DNA of 64,000 nt from Streptomyces sp. WMMB303. Lineage in GTDB: Bacteria > Actinomycetota > Actinomycetes > Streptomycetales > Streptomycetaceae. Under the pieces are notes generated by a model. That model was not told the DNA's origin, made no database searches, and saw nothing but the letters and a program-made list of their open reading frames with translations. A program made the translations under genes and the position numbers. Each line of letters starts with the position of its first letter. The stretch's first letter is position 1. The stretch lies in assembly GCF_029351045.1 (NCBI RefSeq), contig NZ_JARKIN010000001.1:5425001-5489000 (forward strand), given 5' to 3'. Below, piece after piece: positions 21,901-27,900 of this stretch.

Positions 21901-21963
21901 GGTCTGCTGGAGCTTGGCCGTCGCCCGGCGCAGGTAGGCGACGAGTTCCTGCTCATCGGCCAT
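6985..21963 (-). CDS. PKS protein with modules 2-4 (4,992 aa), AT-less
   Basis: Giant polyketide synthase. Module 2: N-terminal coiled-coil docking segment (1-35), KS (Cys about 206), degenerate AT stump (about 555-640), DH (about 740-1000), KR (about 1200-1370), ACP (Ser about 1519). Module 3: KS (Cys about 1785, in MCSSS), DH (HLIRGVRLLP, His about 2231), KR (about 2690-2860), ACP (GIDSV, about 2986). Module 4: KS (Cys about 3255), DH (HEVAGERVLP about 3707, LLDAALH about 3862), KR (about 4160-4330), C-methyltransferase (VLEVGAGTGATTR about 4610), ACP (GVDSL, about 4875), then a short docking tail. Each module should reduce and dehydrate to one double bond, and module 4 should add an alpha-methyl. 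The module 2 KS and docking helix look cis-AT, while modules 3 and 4 have trans-AT KS sequences. Start ATG 21963 overlaps the preceding gene by 11 nt. Odd points: module 2 DH ends its HxxxGxxxxP motif in Ser, and module 3 DH has Arg where Gln/His is usual. Confidence 0.95.
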   Translation of the reverse strand: MADEQELVAYLRRATAKLQQTRQRLHAVTEAAHEPVAIVSMGCRYPGGVRGPEDLWRLVTEESDAVGPLPGDRGWDLDALVDPEPGVPGRTYASAGGFLDDPYRFDPVFFGISPREAAAMDPQQRLLLEVSWEVLERAAVDPDSLRSSATAVFIGAMGGEYGPRLSDAAGDAAGYLLTGTSLSIASGRLAFRYGLHGQAVTVDTACSSSLVAVHQAVRALRLGECDLALAGGATVLTSPGVFVEFAQQRGLSRDGRCKSYAAAADGTGWAEGAGLLLLERLSDARRNGHPVLAVVRGGAVNSDGASNGLTAPSGPAQQRLIADALADARLDPGDVELVEGHGTGTTLGDPIEVEALRAGYADRPADRPLWLGSLKSNIGHAQAAAGVGGVIKTVMALRHGVLPRTLHVDRPTPEVEWADGPVRLLTEARPWPETGGPRRAAVSAFGISGTNAHLLLEQADEQQDGPGEGCPDAPAGTTGPVPIVLSAATPTALRRTAADLVAHLRSHPETGLADTARTLACGRAAHRHRRAVLAADRDDLLRQLSAPQEPGTAAPVVFAFDARVPEPEARLAALLASEPAAEAFAAECGADAPAAFTLLHTLARLRLSWGLLPEAGYACAASAGLALAAAGGCDLATARRVWDEPAAADGLTGASFPVRPLAELPPDAVALAGEPPLESLCRAWEAGAAPDWTAVFARRPGRGVVLPTYPFETAHFRLETEGAAGPARRREAGEPGTVAAQTREIAVTGTEPFLADHVVRGVPTLSAAAGSLLGLAALRALDPDVTGLRRVSFDHPCEVPGPRTLTVSARTADGGRFALGADGVTCSAGSALTGPAPAPAEPAHADGGTVLDHDRCYALLGAGGLEYGPGLRGLRTVTVGDGTAVADLAPPAGASRFDREAAVLDLAIQAAAVSVLHTAEPGTLLLPVAVDTLVIEAPVAAARTVALRTTADQGLVRADIQVLDRHGSAVARLAGVALRTAPGRGAALVARHWETGPTVPRPGRLTGTCLLFGGSAADTPDAADTAAPRPLGTQVVTVTEGTAFRRVHRLRYEIAPGRAEHCTRLLADLAEDGLTPDRILHTWARGADPDTVRDGDLDRGVRSLLRLCRALLATAPPGPIRIVVAHDGAPSALGLDGLARTVAAEDPRLRISLVEGPDEVLPAEFAASDPVVRHRDGVRQVRRHRQAAADGIPWAPRDGGVYLITGGAGGVGLRIAASLAERARVHLVLTGRSAQPRAEARAALDALADSALSVTYRAVDVTDRARVADLVAQVRAEHGGITGVVHAAGVLRDALLADTTDADLDAVLAPKLYGAEALNVATLDEPLEFFALFTSVAGVVGNPGQAGYAYANAVLDAVAERRAATGAPGRTVALAWPRWRDAGMRQGERSAAHLRARYGLGDLSGREAAAAFAAALGAAPGALLVVPGDPAATRTALDAVRVEPSPATGPHGPGGGSAGLAHSAGPAGVSAAGHEDTGRTEADRDPAESARLLLRALVAEQTRLAPDQVEDSVPLERYGLDSLMVTQLSAELEIRLATGFDKTLFYAHPTLAELADHLAVEYPEALTRLRPEPSEPSAAAPEPLAAAEPMASSAPSAPDGGHRPPATTAPRPARAGTFPVAVIGLSGRYPDAEDLDAFWDNLVAGRDAVTEIPARRWDPDRDFHPERGTPGASYSRWGAFLDGADRFDPLFFDISPREAALMDPQERLFLQTAWHAVEEAGYRAADLARRPVGVFAGVMHGHYQLYGVDAMRAGKPVPGSSHAGVANRVSYTLDLRGPSVGVDTMCSSSLTALHLACASLRSGESELALAGGVNLSPHPYKYVFLSQGRFLSTDGRCRAFGAGGDGYVPGEGVGAVLLKPLDRALADGDHVHGVITGHAAAHGGRTNGYTVPSPEAQHRVVAAALESAGIDPAAVSYVEAHGTGTGLGDPIEISGLAKGYAGAENIAVGSVKSGIGHLESAAGIAGLTKVLLQLRHRRLVPSLHADPPNPDIDLARTPFAVQRTAAAWPATQDGPRRAGLSSFGAGGVNCHLVVEEADPVPTAAEPAERQHREPQLFVLSAREEDRLRVYAARLAAFLRTARTELADIAHTLRVGREPMEHRLAVVTGSGAELVRALEAFAAGRDGADGLLTGRAPRIGTPRTGAAPAAAPGQDPGTGPDSAAELSAQARAWVGGAELPARRPGGRRVPLPQYPFAEERYWVDLPQHAEEPDEARGTEHVVRAGDPLLRDHLIRGVRLLPGSACLELVRAAAEARGRGPVRGLSSITWGSPITAEDGERRIRVVLGAGAGSGAGAEERTAFDVVGEDGGVHVRGTVDFGPPEPAPAPLDLAAVRDRCAERRTGAEVHAWYRAAGFGYGPAFDVVEEVRSGPHEALLRLAAPAGGASGAGGLLDPARLDGALRVCHWAGGPPEGEPAVPFSTGAVRFRGPLPEVCWAHAVVRPGTDPSQLRYDVTVTDADGHEVLRVADFALRTLNRPAPAPASEPDRTASAPPVSGPPETADRPRPATAWYRPVWRPAEPAAPVDPAPTLLLCAADPGRTVDGPWPRVERVAEPADLAAAVQRAEGALDVLLAWGLEDGSGPGHGALAALGLARSGAGRRVRCLAVAPEDGPPEQEAVAGFARSSGRHFPTFRLATLRVGPGVDAVRAAAEEFGAPHGAELLRRTDGRFVRSVERLAGLPAVRPAPLRAGGSYLITGATGALGRWLAGELARRYAARLVLVSRGAERHPELARRVAELGGAAALVSADVGEPAGARRAVAEATARFGSLDGVFHLAGVSDDTPPTEVDPGRFAAGMAAKAEGTAHLAAATADRPSTLFVVFSSLASLLGDFGGAGYGTANRFADACALRRAGALTLAWPLWTVGGLDERLDEAQWAAYRALGFAPFAPDTGWAALEQALAADEPWLIPAVGDQDRIARTLSAPGTATPRPDAPADAGPARDARRAAAPGELRAVAVEMLRTRLSTVLKVPAERITETETLDRFGIDSVMIMELNAALADSLPDLPQTLFFEHRTLGALADHLTSHHSAELRRLLPDPSPAPVPEQAAPDPAAPGTPAPAPVPTAAAAPAPPHSSARAAEADDIAIIGISGRYPGADDLDAFWSRLRAGTDEITEIPGDRWDAWAHHDPEGRAPDSITGRWGGFLSAVDTFDSRFFRMSPPQARAMDPQERLFLETAWAALEDAGYPPSRLPAAHHADSGLDVGVFAGVMWGDYATLAAEEFFRGNPVSVPANRASVANQVSYFGDFRGPSLTVDTACSSSLVAVHLAAESLRRGECAYALAGGVNVLAHPLKYVNLSRMNMLAADGRCRSFGTGGTGYVPGEGVGAVLLKPLAAARADGDRIHAVIRGDAVNHGGRTNGYTVPNPAAQQALIERAWHAAGLDPADAGYIEAHGTGTALGDPIEHAALERAVAGRGLAVGSRALGSVKSNVGHLEGAAGIAALTKVVLQLRHRALAPSLHSATTNPNIDFTRSVFAVQQEPAAWPRTAPDRPRRAGISSFGAGGTNAHLVVEEYRDERVPPTPRDHPEVLVLSALTEDRLRVYAGRLAAALSAGDPPPLADVAHTLTAGRTAMRHRLALTARDTERAAALLRAFAAGERPEGVFTGDADAPHALGDVLAGTEAGAEFVRGLLREGHSERLARLWASGADLDWSVLPTGPVPPRTVSLPTYPFEPERHWLTTTAPRAAAPRAAAEVPPLVVPPTEPVVAEHEVAGERVLPGAAHLALAAHALAPGRTAFAVTAVRWQAPVVVGDRAARLELSTGPADDGIAYELREGDGVRSRGVLRTEPSPEPARVDRAALTARCATAVDPAGLYARLRRDGLRYGPFFRLAESVRTGDGEVLAHLRAEAPAPPGYAVHPGLLDAALHVLAAVVATEDAPPMPFAADRVTVHRPLPHSCHVHGAVRDGRCDVTVFDDEGTVCLTVTGLVLRTRAAAGPDFLHVPSWTVAPPVPQDPAARHPAEQGPADEQPVLIVAGAADTALADRIAAAHPGAQVLRRAPGESAAEFCGLPDAHRGLVYFLGPVTGPDDRRDESVLALYELLAHLHDRGLLAGPLRLKVITGDVCPLGERDVARPGAAGLAGLAMTVDSEFGELGTALLDVRGTEAVAAPDRVAAAIVAEPCAPRARQVLLRDGVRWTRRLRRARLTAPERPAFRDRGVYLLVGGLGTVGFDTALHLAGRYAARLVLVGRGPLDDRRRAQLERIAQAGGEAVYLSADLTDPAQTAAAVAEAKRRFGALHGVLDAAMVLVTTPFGELDAERFGAALRVKTEGTRVLCDAIADEPLDLALFHSSGISFGGNQGQAGYAAGSGYQDAYALAFGRTARFPVRVVNWGFWHDGGDRDRQRALERLSASGVTPIGAAEGMRALELIAGGSLPQVVASKAEQRVLAGIGAEPGPGVRQIGHAEAAPLPVPQVASDPARAGRAAAHLRADRALDTLAARLLAGALRDLGARLDPGHPEDRHTLAGRLGVVPGHRALFDAALEMLTAAGLARLTGGLFEGTAQAQTEEVAAACADPDRAAAALVADHPGARPAAELLVRCLRALPDVLTGRRDGVDVLFPDGSSDLVSRFYQADPVMEQYNELLGLLLAEAVRTAPRDRAAGPVRVLEVGAGTGATTRAALAALAPFGDRVHYTFTDLSSAFVRHGRRAFGDHEGTAFRVLDIERPPAEQGFGDEAGYDIVLAANVLHATRRIGTTLEHVKDLLAPGGLLVVDEGVRPAAYLTLVFGLTSGWWLPEDTALRLPAAPVLSAPRWLDALGAAGFAPAAELALPDEPADQRLLVGRADGLRTRPAPPTGSAQHTGAPGHTGAPEQAGPRQQAGAAEHAGPGHAETSAAPAGTSREATERQVTAVFARVLELPPDRLAPDAAFADLGVDSLVALELTKALEADHGSLPATLLFERTTIRRLADHLHSRAAGPAAAAPAPAVPRPAPAEAAAVPPPAAHTAEPAPAPAPAGPLRAAVDRLSDAEVDRMLTLLGALATTTDEKGDTA
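7530..7563 (-). repeat. Short tandem repeat in the linker before the module 4 ACP
   Basis: CCGGTGCTCCGGTGTG occurs at 7530-7545 and 7548-7563 (18-bp period), encoding HTGAPG-HTGAPE in the low-complexity linker between the MT and ACP of module 4. Confidence 0.7.
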
Positions 21964-24900
21964 CGGGGCTCCTTCCGGGGGAGACCGCGCCGTCGAGGGC
22001 GCCGGAGTCGTCGAGGGCAGCGGTTTCGCCGGGTCCGGCGTCCGGGTCGGCGTCGATCAGTGCGAAGAGTTCGTCGACGTCGGCGTCGGTCAGGATGTGC
22101 GCGATCTCCTCGGCACCGGTGCGCGACGGCCCGTCCGCTGCGGCGGGCACGGGGTCGGGTGCCGGGCCGGGAGCGGCGGTGCCGTCCGGTGTGCCCGCGG
22201 CGCGCCGCGCGTCCTCCGCCGGGGGCGCCAACCGGTCGAGCAGCCAGGCGGCGAGCTGCCCGGGGGTGGGGTGGCTGAAGACGACGGTGGCGGGCAACCG
22301 CAGCCCGGTCGCCGCGGCGAGCCGGTTGCGCACCTCGACGGCGATCAGGGAGTCGCAGCCGAGCGCCTTGAACGAGGTGTCGGCGTCGACGGTGTGCGAG
22401 GCGCCGTGCCCGAGCGCCGCCGCGGTGTGCGCGCCGACGAGGGCCACCATCCGGGAGCGCCGCTGCGCCGCGGGCAGGGCGGTCAGCTCCTCGGTCACCG
22501 AGTGGACCGGTTCCTGGCGCGCGGCCGGGCGCGGCCGCGCCGGTGCGATGCCGCGCAGCATGCCGGACGTGCCCGAGCCGTGCAGCCGGGCGGCCACCAC
22601 CAGCGGAGCCGTCTCCCGCAGCGCGGCGCCGAACAGCCGCAGTCCGGCGTCGGTCTCCAGCTCCCCGATGCCCGCGGCCGCCAGCCGGCGCACGGCGGTG
22701 TCGTCCAACTGGCCGGTCATGCCGCTGCGCCGGGACCACAGTCCCCAGGCGATCGACGTCGCGGGCAGCCCGGCCGCGTGCCGGGTCCTGGCCAGCGCGT
22801 CGAGCGCGCCGTTGGCCGCCGCGTAGTTGGCCTGCCCGGCGGTGCCCAGCAGGCCCGCGACCGAGGAGAACAGCACGAACGCGGTGACCGAGGAGAGGTG
22901 TGCCGTCAGCTCGTGCAGCGCCTGCGCGGCCGCCGCCTTGGGCCGCATCACGCGGTGGAGCGCCTCGGTGTCCATGGCGGACACCAGACCGTCCTCCAGC
23001 ACACCCGCGGCGTGCACCACCGTGGTGAGCGGGTACCCGTCCGGGACGGTCTCCAGGACCCGGGCCAGCGCTTCGCGGTCCGCCGCGTCGCAGGCCACCG
23101 CCTCGGCGTCGGCGCCCAGCGCGGCCAGTTCGTCGACGAGTCCGTCCGCTCCGGGTGCGTGCGGGCCGCGCCTGCTGAGCAGCAGGAGCCGGCGCACGCC
23201 GTGCGCGGTGACCAGTTCGCGGGCGACGAGTGCGCCGAGCCCGCCGGTCCCGCCGGTGATCAGCGCGGTGCCGCCGAGCGAAGGGGTCGGGGCCGACTGC
23301 CGGGTCCCGGTGCTGCGGCGCAGCACAGGAGACTCGGTGCTGCGGCGCAGCACCGGGGTCTCGAACCGGCCGTCCCGGTCGCGCAGTTGCGCCTCACCGG
23401 TGGCCAGCGCGGCGGCGACCCGTGCCGGGTCGGGCGCGGCTTCGGGGGTGTCCAGCAGCAGGAAGCGGCCCGGGTTCTCGGTCTGCGCCGACCGCATCAG
23501 TCCCCACACGGCGGCGTGGCCGGGGTCGGACAGCCCGCCGTCGCCGCCGGTGGTCACCACCGCGAGCCGGGACGCCGCGAACCGCTCCTCCCCCGCCCAG
23601 GCGCGCACCCGCTCCAGCACCCGGGCGGCCGCGGCCGCGGGGTCCTCCCCGGCCGGGCAGCTCAGGACGGCCACGGCGGGCGCCGCGGCGGGCAGTTCGG
23701 TGCCCAGGACGACGGGGTCCTCCTCCCCCGCGCCGGCGGCGGGGGCGGGGTCCGGCTCGGCGACCGGCATCCAGTCCGGCGCGTACAGACCGACGTCCGC
23801 GGTGAGCAGTCCCGGGGAGACCGGGCGCAGCGCGAGGTGGTCGACGGTGAGTACCGGGGCCCCGTCCTCGTCCCAGGCGGACAACGCCACCGCGCCGTCC
23901 TCGCCCACGGCCGCGAGCCGTACCCGCAGGGTGGTCGCGGCGGTCGTGGACAGCCGAACCCCGGTCCAGGAGAAGGGCAGCCGGCAGGTTCCCGCGTCGC
24001 CGTCGCGCAGCCAGATCCCGTGCAGCGCCGCGTCCAGCAGCGCCGGGTGCACGCCGAACCCGCGCGGTGCGGCCTGCGGGCTCTCCGGCAGGGAGACCTC
24101 CAGCCACAGGTCCCCGTCCCGGGACCAGGCCGAGCGCAGGCCGCGGAAGACCGGTCCGTAGTCCAGCCCGAGCGACCGCAGCCGCGTGTAGTGCCCGGCC
24201 ACCGGCACCGGGGTCGCCTCCGGTGGCGGCCACGCGGCGAGCGGGGCCGCCGCGTCCGGGGTGTCCGGGGTGTCCGGTCCGGCGACCGCGGTGGCGTGCC
24301 GGACCCACTGCGCGCCCTCGGCGTCGGCGCGGGTGTGCACGGTGACCGGGCGGCGGCCCTCCCCGTCGGGCTCCGCCACCACCAGTTGGGTGGTCAGCGC
24401 ACCCTCGGCGGGCAGCACCACCGGCTGGTCCAGGACCAGTTCGGTGACCACCGGGCAGCCGGCCCGGCGGGCGGCGCACAGCACCAGTTCCAGGCAGGCC
24501 GTACCGGGCAGCACCACGGTGTCGAGCACCGCGTGGTCGGCCAGCCAGGGTGTTTCCTCGACCGAGAGGGTGCCGGTCAGCACGAGGGTGCCGCTGTCGG
24601 CGAGTTCGACGGCGGCCCCCAGCAGGGGGTGCGCCGCGGACTCCAGTCCCGCCGCCGACAGGTCGCCGGCGCCCGCCGGGACCGGGAGCCAGTGCGACTC
24701 CCGCTGGAAGGGGTAGGTCGGCAGCGGGACCGCGGTGCCCCGCACGGTCTCGGACCAGTACACCGGCAGTCCGTGCGCGTCCGCCTTGGCCAGTGACCGC
24801 AGGAACCGCTCCGGCCCGCCCTCGTCGCGGGTCAGCGTCTCCACGAGGACGACGTCCGCGGCTGCTTCGTCGGCGCACTCGGCGATCCCGGAGAGCGCCA

Positions 24901-27900
24901 CCGGGTGCGGGCTGACTTCGACGAAGGCGCGGTGCCCGGCGTCGAGGAGGGCGCCGACGGCCTCGTCGAAGCGGACCGTCTCGCGCAGGTTGCGGTACCA
25001 GTAGCCGGAGTCGAGTGCGGCGTCCCGCACGAAGGCGGCGTCCACGGTGGACATCATCGGGATGCGGGGGGCGGTGGGGCGTACGTCGGCCAGGTCGGTG
25101 CGCAGCCGCTCCTCCAGCTCGGCCACCTGCGCGGAGTGCGACGCGTAGTCGACCGCGACGAGCTTCGCGCGGACACCGTCGGCGACGCAGCGCTCCACGA
25201 CCTCGGCGACCGCTTCGGGCTCCCCCGAGACGGTGGTGGCACCGGGGCCGTTGCGCACGGCGACCGACACCCGCTCGCCCCAGGGCGACAGCAGTGCACG
25301 CACCCGGTCGGTCGGCAGCGCCACGGAGGCCATGGCGCCCCGCCCGGCCAGTGCCACCAGGGCCTGCGAGCGGCGGGCGACGATCAGCGCGGCGTCCTCC
25401 AGACTCAGCGCCCCGGCGGTGCACGCGGCGGCGATCTCGCCCTGGCTGTTGCCGACCACGGCGGCCGGTTCCACACCGTGCGCGCGCCACAGTTCGGCGA
25501 GCGCGACCATGGTGGCGAACAGCACGGGCTGCACCACGTCGACCCGGTCCGCTCCGGGCTGCCCCGGTTCGCCGCGCAGTACTCCGGTCAGGCTCCAGTC
25601 CACGTGCGGGGACAGGGCCTGCTCGCAGCGGTCGATCGAGGTGGCGAAGGGCGGCGCCGCGTCGAGGAGTTCGCGCCCCATGCCGGCCCACTGCGCGCCC
25701 TGGCCGCCGAAGACGAGGACGGGACGGTGGTCCTCGGTGGCGCTGCCCAGCACGACGGAGGGGTCGGCGGTGCCCTCGGCGACGGCGGTCAGACCGCGCA
25801 GCAGCGCGTCCCGGCCGGTGCCGGTGACCGCGGCACGCTGCCGGAAGCGGGTGCGGGTGGTCAGCAGCGAGTGGGCGACATCGGCCGGTTGCCGGTCCGC
25901 GCGCGCGGCCAGTTCGGTGTGCAGCCGGGCGGCCTGGTCACGCAGCGCCTGCTCGGTGCGGCCGGAGAGCACGAGCGCCACCGGGCCGCCGGGCCCCGGC
26001 TGCTGCGGGGCGGCCGCGAGCGGCTCGGCGCGGGGCGGCTGTTCGAGGACGACGTGCGCGTTGGTGCCGCTGATGCCGAAGGATGAGATTCCGGCCCGCC
26101 GCGGCCGGCCGGCCGACGGCCAGGGCACGGCCCGGGTGAGCAGTTGAAGGCCGCCGGACGCCCAGTCGATGTGCGGCGAGGGTTCCTCGGCGTGCAGGGT
26201 GGCGGGGAGTTCGCCGTGCCCGAGCGCCAGCACCATCTTGATCAGCCCGGCCAGTCCGGCGGCGGCCTGGGTGTGTCCGATGTTGGACTTGACCGAGCCG
26301 AGCAGCAGCGGCCGGTCGGCGGGCCGGCCGGTTCCGTAGGCGGCCAGCAGCGCGCTCGCCTCGACGGGGTCGCCGAGCGCGGTACCGGTGCCGTGCGCCT
26401 CGACGGCGTCCACCTCGTGCGCGAGCACCCCCGCGTCGGCGAGCGCCTCGGCGATCACCTGCCGCTGGGCCAGTCCGCTGGGTGCGGTGAGTCCGTTGCT
26501 GGCGCCGTCGGAGTTCAGCGCCGTACCGCGTACCACCGCCAGCACCGGGTGGCCGTTGCGGCGGGCTTCGGAGAGCCGCTCCAGCACCACGGCGCCCGCG
26601 CCCTCGGCCCAGCCGGTACCGTCCGCCGAGGCGCCGAACGCCCGGCAGCGGCCGTCGGCCGACAGCCCACCCTGCCGGGCGAACTCGGTGAACATGCCCG
26701 GCAGCGGCATCACGGTGACCCCGCCCGCGAGGGCGAGGGTGGACTCCCCGGTGCGCAGCGATCGGCAGGCCAGGTGCACCGCGGCGAGGGACGAGGAGCA
26801 GGCGGTGTCGACGGTGAGGGCCGGGCCGGAGAGGCCGAGCACGTAGGCGAGCCGGCCCGACAGCACGCTCGGGGTGCCGCCGGTGAGCAGGAATCCGCCC
26901 GCCGCGTCGGCCTGTTCGTGCAGCCGGGCGCCGTAGTCCTGGGCCGTGGCGCCCGCGAAGACCGCGGTGCGGGTGGCGCGCAGCGTCCCGGGGACGATGC
27001 CGGCGCGCTCGACGGCCTCCCAGGCCACTTCGAGGAACAGTCGCTGCTGCGGGTCCATCGCGGCCGCTTCCCGGGGGGAGATGCCGAAGAACTCCGCGTC
27101 GAAGCGGTCGATGCCGGTGAGGAATCCGCCGGGGCGCAGGCCGCTGACGTCCATCCGCTGCCAGCCGCGTTCGGCGGGCGGCGGGGTGATCGCGTCGACG
27201 CGGTCGGCCAGCAGCCGCCACAGGTCCTCGGGGTTCTCCACTCCGCCGGGGAACCGGCAGCCCATGCCGACGACGACCACCGGGTCGGCCGCTTCCTCGG
27301 ACGCGGCCGGTGCGGCCGGTGCGGCCGGCTGCCCGCTCGTCGCCGGGGCGGCCGCGGCCGGCTCCTGGTCCGGCGTGCTCGCCAGGTGCTCGGCCAGCGC
27401 GGCGGGCGTGGGGTGGTCGTAGAGGAGGGCGACCGGCAGGTCGGCGCCGATCCGCTCCTCGAGTAGATCGCGCAGCTCCAGGCCCATCATCGAGTCGAAG
27501 CCCTGGTCCCGGAAGGGGAGGTCGGGTGCGACCGCCGCGCCCAGCACTCCGGCGGCCAGCTCCAGTACCGCGGCCAGCGGCGGCTCCTGGGCGCCGGGGG
27601 CGGCATCGGCGGCTCGCGCCGGCGCGGGCCGTGCCGCCGGGGCGTCCTCGGCTTCGGCCGATGCGGCCGGCGCGGTGGGCCAGTGGCGGCGGCGCTGGAA
27701 GGGATAGCCCGGCAGCGGCACCCGGACCGGTGCGTACTGTTCGAACACCGCATGCCAGTCGGTCTGTTCACCCGCCAGGAACCGGTCGGTGCGCTCCTGG
27801 ACGGGCGAGGCGGCGGCGGGGGTGTGACCTGTGACGGTGGCGCAGGACGGGTCGGCGGCGTCGGCCAGTTCGTCCAGCCCCGCCAGCAGGGTCGCCCGGT

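Noticed and set aside
12901..22278. Very long plus-strand open frame (over 3,100 codons) opposite the PKS genes
   Set aside because: It is the antisense shadow of high-GC coding sequence; its translation is Arg/Gly/Ala-rich low complexity with no domain, while the minus strand encodes textbook PKS domains.
23308..23353. Intragenic terminator
   Set aside because: The two hairpins lie in the middle of an intact PKS frame, are short, and have no run of T.
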